A stretch of 64,000 bases of DNA from Siderastrea siderea (GCA_964030785.1 OZ034967.1:47101033-47165032), one strand, 5' to 3'; counted from the stretch's first letter, positions 33,191-44,930 are shown. Made by a program: numbers and translations. The notes: generated by a model not told the origin, from the sequence alone.

Positions 33191-33968
33191 CCATCGTTTA
33201 AGTTACTCAAAGGTCTCAATAGTAATAAAAAGGTTCCTAACACTACTGTAAAAATTAAAGTCTGAAATCCAAGCTTTCATCGATCCACCGCATCATCAGG
33301 GATAAGAAAATATTCCAGGTTGGCTTATATACAAACGTAAAGTAAGATATGTAAGAAGTATAAGAATGCGACAAGTATGTAAACTGTATAAAACAATAGG
33401 TACAAATATGAATAAAAAACGAACAAAATAGTCTAGTGAGCAAGTGTCATTGCACAAAGGTCTATCCAGATATTTTAAAATAGTCACTAGAACAAAAGTT
33501 CTTCTCTGGAATTCGCTGCATTCCTCTCCGGAGTTGAGGGTAGGTTTGTATTTCCTTATGTAAAGTGCATCCAAAAGGCAAAGATTTATGGGGTCATTTT
33601 CTAGTACAATGGTCTTGATTTCAATACCTTTGTAGTCTTTGTTTTGGCATGTGGAGATGTGTTTCTTTACGGAGGAGTTTTCACTATTGAGATGTTCTCC
33701 TGCACTATTGTGGATGAAACGTGTAGTGCTCCCGATAAAGTGTTGATTGCAGTTTTAGATGTGATGTGGTAAACGGCATTCCCTAGTAAGCACAATTTGG
33801 TCTTGGAAGTGGGACAGTTGTCCCTGGTGCATGTACGCTCCGTGGTGTTGTGGGTGAGAGCTTGTCTGAGGGTGTGTGATCTGTGCATGACACGTACTGG
33901 TATGCCCTCTTTTTGAAAAATGTTAGTGATCTTGTGGTTTAGACATTCAGAGAAGGGAAACCTCAAGG
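33190..33968 (-). mobile_element. Penelope-like element fragment 3
   Basis: Minus strand, RT-to-nuclease part of a PLE. RFPFSECLNHKITNIFQKEGIPVRV (33,966 down), TLRQALTHNTTERTC, CPTSKTKLCLLGNAVYHI, then after a frame change STIVQENISI and, in another frame, the nuclease end DALYIRKYKPTLNSGEECSEF (about 33,574-33,510). The C...C pairs before the VYHI strand are the zinc-linker of PLE GIY-YIG domains. The non-coding tail runs to about 33,190 and has a weak CTGATGA/GAAA motif. It shares its tail and downstream flank with fragment 2. Confidence 0.75.
33265..33310 (-). ncRNA. Hammerhead-ribozyme-like motif at PLE end (5), degenerate
   Basis: CTGATGA (33,293-33,299), one extra base, weak stem, GAAA, then UUUC. 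Homologous to motif 2. Pairing is too poor to expect activity. Confidence 0.25.
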
Positions 33969-34330
33969 TATGACCAAGATTCTCAATGTATGGTTGAAGT
34001 CATGAGGGAACTTAACTTCCACCATGGCCTCATCAACCTCTTCTTTGACATTGGATAAGAAACCATAATCACTCTGAGAATTTATCCAGATGTTTAGCCT
34101 TCTCAAAAACTCCCCACCAAGGACAAGATGCACGTAGTCCAGAAGTACTTTGTCTGGGACTTCAATGACATGCAACGGGGGAGAGACACCTTTCATTCCA
34201 AAACACTGGTTTTCCTAATCTTTCTGCTCTTCTCCCATGTAACAGCATTTGCTCTTGGGTGCGATGAGGAAAATCTTCATTTCTGTATGGATAGATGTGG
34301 ACCTCACTACAAAAAAAAATTAGAGTAGAC

Positions 34331-35540
34331 ACCTATACCATGAACGTGATGACTCTTCTAGGAGAAGATCTTGTCCCAGTGTTCTGTGGTACATGGACAG
34401 ACAAATGAAACTGCTGTGTGTTCTTGTGACATGGTTTACAATAAAGCAATCGTAGTCATGTAATGCTTAATCAGTCCAACACAAGTTTGGGGGGAGAGTG
34501 AAAGTAGGTCATTGGAATAGCATTGAAGTTGGTTAAAGGAACACTGTCATCTATTTTAAGTATTATTTTGAAAATACAAAAACATATTTACGTGAACTCA
34601 ATCCTACAAATAATCAGTATTGGTTGCATCAAATCAAACTATATGAGTTGTACAAACCTATAAGCCTCCTCTTGTTTATATGCTGGACTTCACAGGAAAA
34701 AAATACAGCAAAAGCCCGTGAAACTTACTGAAAAGCACAGCACTTCAAAGCATACATCAGCGAATGGCTGTTTACTTTCTCCAACAATCCAGTGTGTCTG
34801 AAAATAACAAAATAGCACAAATTAAATAAAGTTTGGTGAAATGAGATTATTTCCCTATTAGCCTATTCATCTCTAGCAATGAACAACATCAATCTTGTAA
34901 TACCATGATATTATGACATGAGAATTGAGCAAATGATCACCAATAATGGATTGTTTTGATACTGAAACACCTCCCAACTAGTCCATAAGGAAGTGTATGG
35001 TGACCAGTAAGGAGACTGCTCGCTAATATTGGAGCATAATGGTTGCCAATGCATAATAACACATTGAAAAAGTAAATTCTAGACATGAAACTTTCTCCTT
35101 GTTTTGCATCCACTTAACTGTAATAGTGGTCACGGGTGATTATGTTTTCTTACTTGAATTTAACATAATATATAGAGTTAGCCAAGCCTAAAAGTGGAGC
35201 CGCCAAGGGATAAACTGGTGTTTGTAATTTCTCAAAAATAGTCTTGAAACTTTTCGGTCTGAAATATATTCGGCTTTTTTTTTTTTTTTTGGCTCGTTCG
35301 CTTTCGAAAAGTGTCTCAAATTCCAAAATGTCCTCCAATATGTTGGGGATCTGTTCGAAAGGTCATTCTAGAGGCTGAGCACAGCTTGATTATATATGTA
35401 TATTTTTTTGGGCATCAAACTGAGCCACCTTTCTTGGTTTTTTGCAATGTTTCCATGTCCTGTCATTAACTGTCAGGGCTTGTCAAATCTCCTTGCACGC
35501 CGGGTCAGCTGTCTCAAAAAAGTGATCATTTAGTTATTGC
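34331..35540. other. No gene seen
   Basis: AT-rich, with a T-run near 35,277-35,291. No domain, tandem repeat or terminus recognised. Confidence 0.4.
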
Positions 35541-35570
35541 GGTCAAACCAGCGGTTTTACCCAAAACAAA

Positions 35571-36235
35571 ATGGCAGCCAGAACACGAACAAATCATCGA
35601 AGAAATTTCTGTGGAGAGTGTGGAAACGGAGGAAAGTGAAGGCCCAGAAGTTAGTTTGGAGGAAGTTTTGGAAATGTCGATTAGTAATTTTACTGCTCTT
35701 CCACCTTCTATTTCGAATTTCTCCGATTTGAGAGAGGAAGCCCGTCAGCTTATGCTCAATGTTTATCGCCAGCATAAGGATGGGGTGCATGGTATGGAAA
35801 AACCACTTATGTCTTCCCTCCCAGCATGGCCCATGATCACATCAGAAGTTCTTATGTGGCTAAATGGGGTAAGAAGGCGAATGTCTGCAAACCCAAAGGC
35901 TTTAAATCCATGGGCTATAGAGGTAAAGCGTGACCTCCCCCAAGCAGGGGGCTCTGTCAGCTTTTGGCGTTTCAGTTGAGGACAGAGTGATAAACTACAC
36001 TCACAAGAATCGTCTCCTACGCGATTTTTCGAAGTTTTCTGGCATCCCTCAGAGTGAAGTTGCAGCGAAGCTTAAGAAAAACTTTGGGGGGAACCATAAA
36101 GGGTTTAAAGCGCAACTGCTTGTGTGCAGGGAAGAGCCTTTTGTAATAGGCTATAATTGCAAGCGAAAGCAGGTAACTCTTGCTTGCAGTTATGGTTGTT
36201 GGAATGAGTTTGGCTACGGTTTTCACGGGTAGTAA
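35571..36235 (+). pseudogene. Unclassified element gene D1 (convergent partner)
   Basis: Two plus-strand frames probably form one protein. First (to 35,979): EEISVESVETEESEGPEVSLEEV, SISNFSDLREEARQLMLNVYRQH, SLPAWPMITSEVLMWLNGVRRRMS and NPKALNPWAIEVKRDLPQ. Second (35,930-36,235): GALSAFGVSVEDRVINYTHKN, LRDFSKFSGIPQSEVAAKLKKNF and EPFVIGYNCKRKQV. The change of frame near 35,950 is either a frameshift or an unrecognised splice. The frame upstream of 35,611 also disagrees with the nearest ATG (35,573). No known domain. It points toward gene D2, as in a two-gene transposon. Confidence 0.4.
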
Positions 36236-37271
36236 AAACATGAAATTACCATTTTCTTTTTTCTTTTTAAATATATGTATACCATTTATTTTAAAGTGTT
36301 TTGTTACAAATACATTGTAACTGATGTACATGTACTTGTCCTTCAAAAAGTCTTGTCTTTCTGCCCCAAAAGTGACTGCTTTTAATCAGCAGAAAAGTTA
36401 TGCCTTCGTTATTTGCATGCATCGCTTCTTATTTATGCATGTAGAGTTGTGGGACTGTTGTAGCAGCCCTGTACTCCCTGTTTTCCCACTGTGCAAAATC
36501 CCAAAGCATCTGGAGCAAGGTCATACAAGTGTTTTTTCTTGTTTGTTTGTTTTTCCTTTATTCCAAGAAGTTATAATCATCTTACTTCTGGGGCTGAAGG
36601 AGTCTTGTACAATATTTCCAGTGAACAATAATATTATTATAGTGACTGAAAGCCACTGCTCTCTAAGTAATATTTAGTAATATATAATAATTGGTGATAT
36701 CTGAAGACAGTAGTACCCCTTTTTGTCACTAGGAATCTTTGATGTGTCTTAGACATCCACTGTATAATGCACTGGCTATCTTATTGCACTGTTATGCTAT
36801 TTTTACAGTGAAACTATGAAAACTGTAAATAGTTATTTGTTGGAAAGAAAACCAGGCAGGTGGGAGATGAATAAACTGCAAGCCCTAATAATAATTAGTA
36901 AAGTTTTTGTTTTTCATGTGGCTCAACCAGGAGTTTAATTGGTCATGGCAAAATTCCGAGAAATGTTTTACATGTAGGTGTTCACTGTTTTTATAGTTTC
37001 ACCTCTCAGAGTGGCCACTGTTCACTGCATTATGGCATGTAAAATCACGGTAAAGCTACATAAATGGAGTTGTGTGCAGCCATTTGACAGTCAACATGTA
37101 CAGATTCTGAATGAAATGCTGAATTTTCTGAGACAAAAACAGGCAACAAGTGCTAATTACAATTACCATGTGCTGTTTAATTGCCCTTACAATCAAATGT
37201 GGTGGCTGCATTTGACTATTCATGTAACTTCACCATTGCACGATTTTAATACTTTCCTGGATCTAAGATAA
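36236..37271. other. Intergenic stretch between convergent genes D1 and D2
   Basis: AT-rich with no domain. It is a plausible shared 3' region: D1 ends at 36,232-36,235 and D2 at about 37,272. Confidence 0.4.
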
Positions 37272-40200
37272 TCTTGCCACAATTTTTCCTTCTTTTACAC
37301 TTTTATGGATTAGTGTCATGAGATGATCACTACATAAACAACAGCTTCCTTCAGTAGGATCAGCTTTATGTAGACCACAGTAGCAATAGTTACTGTCATT
37401 AAAAACCCTTGGAGGAATGTAAACATCTTTACTAGGAGTGTAAGGGCAAGGCTCATGATGCTGTTCAGGTAACCAAGCCAACATAATAAATTCGTGCCTG
37501 AAAATTTCAGCCCATCGACGTTGGTAGGTAGTGTTTGCACTTAACTTTTGCAAAGCGATATGGTTGGCTTCTCTACCTTGCATTGTAACAGTTAATAGAC
37601 CTTGACCATATTTATCATAGACCTGCCTGGCACAACGTGGCCTATGGTCCAGATATTAGGATTTACTGAGGTGGGTAACAGTAGTGCATTTGCATGGTAG
37701 TACTCTTTCGCTAAGGACTGAAGTTGCTCAAGATGAGTATCTTCCACTTCAAATCGATTGATGATCGAGCACAAATCCCTCAGTCTTAACCCAATGTAAG
37801 CTAGGGCGAGCACAGTCTGCCGTTGTTTTTGACTGTCTCCCTCCTCCCTCAAAAAAAGTCAACAACCTTGCAAAGTTGTGACAAAACAACCATGACTCTA
37901 TGCCCGTAAAACAATACTGCAAATCCCCTTGCTTACCTTGTGTCTCATCAAACCATTTCCGGACCTTTTTGGCTAAGCGACCAGTCTTCACTTCACATTT
38001 AAGTGCAGTGACCAGTCTCCCAAGACAGGTATCCTGTGGCATCTCTTCAAATGTTTTGCATGTTGTTGGTAGTTTGGATTTTGCCACTGCCTCCTTCAAC
38101 AATACTTTGAAAAAAATACTCCCAAGCATTGTTTTTGAGGTGAAGGGGCTCTACATAAGCTTTGTCAATTAATTTACCCACCAAAGGAAGGTGCTCTTGC
38201 GGGTTTTTTGACGAGCTATAAATTCTGTAACCTTGGATCTCTTTTGTTTTGCTGACAAAGGTTTTCCATCCAGTGATGCCTTAAAACAATCTACAGCCTT
38301 AACAACCTTTAGTCTACTTGCATACTGCCAGGGTTTCCATTTACATGAAGGCTGGACCCAGTCGGTACAGTCATTTCTACTTACATTTGCAAATGTTGAA
38401 AAGAATGTAGCAGAATTGCTAAGCTCCCCACCAAGCATTGCCAGCATTTTCATATCATTAGGAAGCTCTTCAAAATGAAATGACACATGTAAACCATTAA
38501 TTTCAAATATGCGTCCCCCTAAATCTACAATTTGTTTACGTAAAGAGTTATGTACTTTTTGACAACAGGTCAGGTCTCCTCCACATTACCTCCGAATACT
38601 AAAAAATTGTCACTGTTTGATGCCACTCTCTTTCCTACATTCAGAAAACTAATTAGAAATGAACAAGCAGATTCACTTTTACCAAAAGGGCATCCATCTC
38701 CCCCAATTGCAACAAGAAACCTACCATCTGTTTCCCCAAACCACTTTAATACACCTTTGCATTTCCCCTGCATATTTAAATAGAATTTGGCTAGCCGTGG
38801 CAAATACTCTCGCAAGTCTCTAAAGCATCCATTAACATTTTCATCATCTATGTCATTATAGAATTCTTCCCCAATAGAATAGACCTTACCTTTAAATCAC
38901 TGGTCTTTGTTGAGGATGCCAGCCTCACCGCTTGGTTTTTCCTTTTCCCCATTACCCCAGAAGTATAATAAGTAGCTATACTACGCAATTTATTATCTTT
39001 TGAACATTCAAATTCTACCGACTGCTTTTGCTTACATTTTTTAATGACATAATTTGTAACTTTATTGTTAGATAATACATAATCACCCAGAACACTAGTT
39101 TTGCATTTTTTAGAAATGGTGTGGTAGAGACCATCAAGTGCAGGTCTTTTGTTAGATATTGTTCCACCATGAATCTTCACGGCAGCCTGAAATATTTCCC
39201 TACATCTACGCTGTAATGTCTGAGTTGAGACAGTGTTTGCTGGAGGACGTACACGTGTCACTTTAAAAACAGAGAGAAATGATTAGACTCTGTTGTTTTT
39301 CATAATGTATAATTTTATATTACAGATAAATATGATACACAGATTTATGTCAATGGCCCCCTTAAGAAAGTGACTGTCATGTATTAAAAAAAAGATTATG
39401 CCCCACTTAAATTTCTCTCCTCCCCTTCAAACTACAAGAAGTTACTCAGTATAGTATCCTGACCCCCACCCCCCTCCCCCAATTCCTGCCTTTAACTATT
39501 AATATGATCAGATATATTTTCATACAAAAATGACAGAATCATTTATCTTTATTTCACCTTCTGGGGTGTGAAAGTTCTTTTGTCGACTCTCAGCTGGAAG
39601 ACCTTACTCCAGTTCTTTTTTCTGAAAAATATTATATTGGCTTACACCTAAGTGCAGGTGGGCTGCAAGGTCTGCATGGGAACAACCCTCGCAGAAACAG
39701 ATTGAGGTTGTGATTTCTAAGGAGAAGCCAATAAAGCTCAAGTTTAACAAGATCTCTGAACTTCTAACTTTATCATTGACTGTTAATAAATATCACTTGT
39801 TAGAAAAGTTATAATTGTAGCATGTTACTTTTAAAATCTGTTTTGATCAGATATTTGTATTGCTATTTTTTAATGGGAGGTCTCAACAGAAGATGCAATT
39901 ATGACCAGGCTGATTGTTTAAGTTTATGCCACACTATCTTATAAGTGGCCGCCCTTATAATATCACAACAAGCTGGCAAAAAGCAATCCATTGTTTTTCA
40001 AACCTTACCCATTCATTTAAAGACCAAAGTCTCCACATGCTCTTGCTTAAATCTGTTGGTTTGGTTAAATATTATGTGTCTATAACAAAATGTTGTCAAA
40101 ATCACAAAGCTGCAATGATTCTGTGTTGAGATATGTAAATCTATTTTTATTATATTCCAAATATCAAACTTCGTGCAGTTGTATACACTTTTATCGTCCA

Positions 40201-40688
40201 TTTTGATTCACTTTGATTTGCCTTCAATAACAAAACCAAACAAGCAAGTTTTTACTAGATCAAATGCCGATTTCTCCTCAGCTGCATGACTATTTATATT
40301 GTTATTGTCTAAGAAGAATTTCTTACTGGATCATGTTACAAAATAAGGTCGATCTTTGTTTAAATGAAGGCCCAATGCTGGATTTAAAAAAAGCGAAACG
40401 TATAGATTAAATGATCATCAATAGATGAGCAAAGAATATCTAAACATGAGGAGGATATTAAACAAAAATAGAAGCGGATTGCAGTCGTGGATAAATTTCA
40501 AGTCAACAGCTGGAAGCTTATCATTCTAAATTCACCTTATTATCCAGTCTCTGGACTTTTCACTGCAAGGTTTTCACCTCTGTTGAGAGGCTGGCTTTCT
40601 GTTTCGCTAGCTCTTCCTGCAGGCTTTTCCTTGCCTTCATGAATTTCCCTACAGCAAAGCGGTTACACGCATTTCGCCTTATAGGCAT
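37272..40688 (-). pseudogene. Unclassified transposase-like gene D2
   Basis: Minus strand. Exon 1 is 40,688-40,536 (RRNACNRFAVGKFMKARKSLQ, then a coiled coil; donor GTGAAT; one in-frame TGA). After a 1.3 kb intron the long exon starts near 39,260 (acceptor TTTAAAG): TLQRRCREIFQAAVKIHGG, then after frame changes WFGETDGRFLVAIGGDGCPFG and SACSFLISFLNVGKRVAS, ELPNDMKMLAMLGGELSNSATFFSTF, and KRSKVTEFIARQKTRK. Next HLPLVGKLIDKAYVEPLHLKNNAW (about 38,190-38,120), then FRHEFIMLAWLPEQ (about 37,440-37,480). It closes with a Cys-rich module YCYCGLHKADP...CCLCSDHLM. One base is missing near 38,195 and one extra T sits in a T7 run near 38,113. I recall similar proteins repeated in cnidarian genomes but cannot name the superfamily. 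Confidence 0.55.
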
Positions 40689-40689
40689 C

Positions 40690-42366
40690 ACTGATGTTAA
40701 ACATTCAGAAAAATAACACAAGTAATGTAAGCACTAGCCGATTCCTACAAGCATCTGATACAAAATACCCCAAAGAAAAAGCAATATTTCTGTAAAAGAA
40801 AAGCAAAATCACCAAAACAAAAAACAGACGATTCTTACCGAAGGTTTGAAGTTTCCAAAATTCTAGCACTCGACTCTGTGTTCAGAAGAACGAAAAAGCC
40901 TTTTGAAGCTAAAGTTAGCCATTTTCAGGCCGGTTCCTTTTAGCGCCATAATGGAGCTAAAGCAAGGGCGAAGGAATTATCACCTATTTAACTTTTCCCG
41001 TCGATTTTGGTACCAAAATAAACCTTATTTTTCGCGCTCTCACGACAATTTGGTTTTCATTCAGCCCGCACTTTCCTGGGTTGCAAATTGAGCACTTTAT
41101 ATAGTCCTGTAAACTAGTTCCCAGGTCTATTAGTAAAAACAACGGCCAGGCCGCCATCTTTGGCGACAATGGCGTGACAAAAAATTGTCGACAGCTGACC
41201 TGGCATGTTGAAATATTGGCTGTTTGCTTGAGTGAACTTGAAATGGTGCTCATTTACAACAAGATAAAACTTCTTCTGAAGTAAATGGGTTATCTTCATC
41301 GCGTTCGGATGTTAACAAATAACATGAACTGCCACTATTAGTCTGGTCAAAAATTTATACTGGCATTTCACCAGCATTTTACCGAGATTACCCGACAGAA
41401 AGGATTTGGGGAGCTTTTAAGCACCTGTAATAAAATTATTGAGAAATGTCACGTAGGTTTTAGTTGACAATAAGAAAATCGAGCACATTACTTACCGGAT
41501 AAAATAGCTTTAAACCCAAAACTGCTTCGACGTCTCAGGAATTTGAATTCCGCCCCTGGCACAGCTCTGGCTCCCTGTTGTCTGAGCTGTCAGATGTTGG
41601 CCAATCAGCGTAAACCAAAAAATGTAACAAACATGTTTTGCACGTGAAAGAAGGTCAGATTTCACCCGTTATGCAAATTTAATGCAAATTTGAACTGAAA
41701 CTAACTTCGAACTGTATTCGCTATGTCTTACAAATTCTTTAACAGTTGTCATTGACTTGAACTTTCAATATGAGCTTTAGTTACTATTTCAATTTTTAAT
41801 CGATGGATAAAATGCGCGAAAAAAAGGTTCAATTTGTTCCCACTTTGCCCCCGCAATCAATTTATTTTGAGACTCAGTACGTAAATTCAGTGCACTGTGA
41901 ACTAGAAATAATATCAAACTTGCTAGTTTACTCTAATTCTCTTTCTAGCATCATAACCTTCGATTTTTAGTGTAAGCACATTTAACGGTTTCGTTTTTGA
42001 CAGCAGGTTTGGCGTAGGCAATTTCAATTCTGAAAATTTAAAGTTAAGTTAAAGTTAAGTTAAAGATCATTCGAAAACCTGTAAGTTCGCATTACACTTC
42101 CAGCATCGTGGGTCCATCCATGCGAGTGAAATTGACTGAGCATGGCAAAATATTCAAGACTACATCTGTCACAAATCTGAGCGCATTTTCTAAGAATTTT
42201 TTAAAGTCAAAAGTAAATGACACATTTCTAATGACATAATGTAGTTTCTTTGACCGTAATACTCAAAATCATTTACCTTAAACCCTTTCAAAACTTCACT
42301 TACTTGGTTGTGTTTCAGAACAGGGCGAGCTCTCCTCCATGAAGAAAACAAAGTGATGAACGGACA
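40690..42366. other. No gene seen; presumed 5' side of D2
   Basis: It holds the presumed promoter of D2 and a small plus-strand frame (40,903-41,091) without homology. A short tandem TTAAAGTTAAG repeat lies at about 42,038-42,066. No inverted terminus matching the region left of D1 was found. Confidence 0.35.
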
Positions 42367-42967
42367 GGTGTGGTATTGCAGAATATCAAAATATCAATCT
42401 CTCCTATAAGTTCTGAAAAATCAAATATTTTCCGACACATTTCTTCTATTATTTTCTGATAATATCATATTTTGAGAGTAGTACAAGGCAATGATATTTT
42501 GATATTCTTCACTGCACAAGATATCAGAATATCACGATTATCTTTTTGAGAGGTGCGATATTTTATGGTATTGTTCGTTGGTGATATTAAATTTTCTGAG
42601 CTTGTTCTTTGCCTCAGTTGTCATCTCTTCCAGGGGCCTCTTTCTTAGAATGCAGCTTTCCCACTACCTGTTGTTTGGGTTTCGTACAATTTCTCCAAGT
42701 CCTAAACCTTCCATACATTTTAGGAAGCTTTCCACTGCTGATGTTGAGTACGGATTAGTGCTATTTGGCAGTGGAGCGACGGGTGGCATGAGTTGACACC
42801 CAGAAACTTCAGTGGCGTTTACTTGGGTTCCCTTGTAGAGCAAACCTTCTTTACGTATTTCCCATGAAGGTCAGTGAGTGTTTCGTGTTGGAAACGATGT
42901 AGAGGCTCTTGCTAAAAATGGCAGTGCGCGGGTGCAAAGTTGTTGATGGAGAATGTGCAGTTTTTAG

Positions 42968-43240
42968 GTGACATTATTTTGTCATGTCTCCAAACACACG
43001 GAGCATGTGTGTATGGCACCAGACAATCTAAACTGTCTGTATCACCCCCATCTAGCGAAGTTTGAAGCGACCAGGGGTGTGAATACAGAAACTTGTGAAC
43101 AGGGCTTCCATAGATTGAACCAATACCTTGAACTTACTAGGAAGATGACAGAGTTTAAGGGGAATGTGCTCTTCTGGTTTGTAATCGAGTGTTTCAACAG
43201 TGACTTAGAGGCTGAGTTAAAAAGAAAGCAATTGTTGTAA
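42968..43240 (+). pseudogene. KDZ-type transposase C-terminal fragment
   Basis: Frame ending in TAA at 43,238-43,240: [20 protein letters not shown], then [41 protein letters not shown]. The NTETCEQ.F..L..Y....RKM block is the carboxyl signature of KDZ (Kyakuja-Dileera-Zisupton) transposases and holds the catalytic Glu region. Nothing upstream completes it. Confidence 0.6.
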
Positions 43241-43424
43241 TTTCAGAGACTTTTCTTTCTCAAATGGGTCATGCCAGTTTTCATGTGCAATGCAGAATAG
43301 TTAGGAATATCTATCAGGGTTTTTATTAAAGAAATGTGTAAGTTATGAATGCTGTTAATAATAAATATGTTAAGGTTTTAAAATACGTATTGTTTGCCTG
43401 AGAAGTCTTAATTTCTGATTGCCT

Positions 43425-44030
43425 ATCTAATAGAACAATGATAATTCACATTTCTTATTGCCTCCTGCGCAGAACGCATAAAGAACGAGGAAAAGTCACA
43501 GTTCTGATTGTCGGTCTCGAGTCATGCTAATAGAATGAGGGAAATTCACATTTCTTGTTGCCTCTTGCACAGTACGCTTAAAGAACAAGGAAAATTCACA
43601 TTTGCGATTGTCTGTGTCGTGTCACGCTAATAGAATGAGTGAAATGGACATTTGTCATTGCTTTTTGCATTTCATGCTTATAGAATGAGGAACATTTAAA
43701 TTTCTGAATGATTTATCGCGACATGCTCTTAAAACGAGGGAAATTTACATGTTTATTGCCTTTCTCACGTGGCCCCGCTAATAGAACAAAGGAAATTAAT
43801 TTATGGTCTCGCATACAATACAACTGAAGAATGAGGAAAAATTAACTTTTATGATTGTCTGTCTCGTATAACACGCTAATAGAATGAGGGAATTTTGCAT
43901 TTGTCATTGCTTCTCCCATGTTTCATGCTTTATATAGAACGAAGAAAATTAAAATGTCTGATTCTTGTCTTGCGTGTCACGCTTGAAGAATGAGAGAAAA
44001 TCACATTCTTATTGTCTGTCTCATGCCTCT
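43425..44030. repeat. Degenerate minisatellite, about 50 bp x 12
   Basis: Consensus phrases per unit: GCTAATAGAATGAGGGAAATTCACATTT, then TTATTGCCT.T.TC.CGTG. Units start near 43,433, 43,481, 43,533, 43,580, 43,633, 43,682 and so on to 44,000. The units appear to alternate between two subtypes (TTGCCTC and GATTGTCTGTC). Confidence 0.75.
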
Positions 44031-44069
44031 CTCATACAACACAATGATAGCTGGTGCTCCGTGTGCAAT

Positions 44070-44535
44070 ATCAAAAATCTTGATAACATCAAAATATCAA
44101 GATTGACAAGATATCGTCATATCAATTCTTTATGATAATATCACGATATTGTCAAAATATCAAGATTGACAAGGTATCGTGATATCAAAATATCAAATCT
44201 TTATGATAATATGATAATACCAAAATATCAGGACTGACAAGATATCATCGTGATATCAAATCTTTCATGATAATCTCAAAATATCAAGACTGCCTAGATA
44301 TCATGATATCAAAATATCAAATCTTTCATGATAACATCATGATAATATCAAAATATCAATGTGATATTGAAGTATCAAATCTTATACCATCCTTTGACAT
44401 TCTACGTGATAATATTAATCATGATATCATCATGATACTATCAAGATATCATGATGATATCAAGATTTGATAATATCAAAATATCTAGATATCATGATAA
44501 AATCAAAATATCAAATCTCTTTGATATTTTGATAT
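44070..44535. repeat. ATATC-rich palindromic array
   Basis: Dense short words AAAATATCAA, GATATCATGATA, TCAAGATTGACAAGATATCGTGATATC. The same words form the element's terminal repeat and recur at 42,375-42,560. Strongly self-complementary. Confidence 0.7.
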
Positions 44536-44569
44536 TGTGCAATCCCGCACCTTAGTGGCAATGAAGCCC

Positions 44570-44930
44570 TTTGAAGGCAGCTTTCGTAACTTGAATTTTT
44601 TGCCTTCTACCAGTATTCTTTTGAACTCTTTCTTTCCATTTATAGATATCAGATGTTTTTTTCTCAAGCTTAAAACTTCAGTACTGTCGAACAACTGTTT
44701 TGCTAAATAAACTTAAGCTTTTTAAAGAAACCTCTTTTTCAAAACGGCGATGGTCCTGCGATTTCCCGCCAAGAAAAACGCTGGTTACCCAAAAGCACCG
44801 CATGATTTCCGGACTCCCCTCCCCCAGAGCGTGTACGGATGGGCGGAGGTACGCTGACGTCGGAACCAAACTTTCTTGGATTGATAGGTTACCAAATTTG
44901 CTTAGCAATGGAGCTCCGCTGGCAGGCTGT
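44570..44930 (+). repeat. Dispersed repeat R1, copy 2
   Basis: Inverted relative to the copy at 24,868-25,220. It starts just after the TIR element ends at 44,551. Confidence 0.65.

Larger units (their letters stand above)
30440..34330 (-). pseudogene. CACTA/EnSpm-like transposase copy 2, split by two insertions
   Basis: Read from high to low coordinate in three pieces. 34,330-33,963: KGVSPPLHVIEV, VLLDYVHLVLGGEFLRRLNIW (the block before the carboxyl core of CACTA transposases), PHDFNHTLR. A PLE interrupts at 33,968-33,190. 33,080-32,953: DREIDLAELLTRSYLRLMPRLCGESEENFTCH. A TIR element interrupts at 32,943-30,994. 30,993-30,440: MISHLKRQFHGTSGIIDQL, SGTLLKQETGEPQEV, then a Ser/Asp/Glu-rich tail and basic segment. 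Copy 1 at 13.4-14.3 kb has the second and third blocks contiguous, which proves the second insertion. Stops and frame changes are present. Confidence 0.7.
42367..44551. mobile_element. TIR element with KDZ fragment and satellite arrays
   Basis: The left end begins GGTGTGGTATTGCAGAATAT (42,367 on). The right end, reverse complemented from 44,551, begins GGTGCGGGATTGCACAATAT. The match continues through CAAAATATCAA for about 36 bp. Between them lie a KDZ-type carboxyl fragment, a ~50-bp minisatellite and an ATATC-rich array. No convincing target duplication is seen at the borders. Confidence 0.55.

Noticed and set aside
34128..34330. Plus-strand frame with hydrophobic stretch and cysteines, possibly secreted
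   Set aside because: It lies antisense to the CACTA transposase block KGVSPPLHVIEV/LLDYVHLVLGG and is a shadow.
40903..41091. Small plus-strand gene upstream of D2
   Set aside because: No homology, no splice support, and position consistent with 5' flanking DNA.
35340..41600. Terminal inverted repeats of the D1/D2 element
   Set aside because: I compared both outer flanks by eye and found no convincing match; borders remain open.
43425..44030. CRISPR-like array
   Set aside because: Repeats are degenerate and contiguous with no unique spacers, and the genome is eukaryotic.
42367..44551. Target-site duplication at the borders of the ATATC element
   Set aside because: Flanks (GAACGGACA and TTAGTGGCA) do not match beyond chance.
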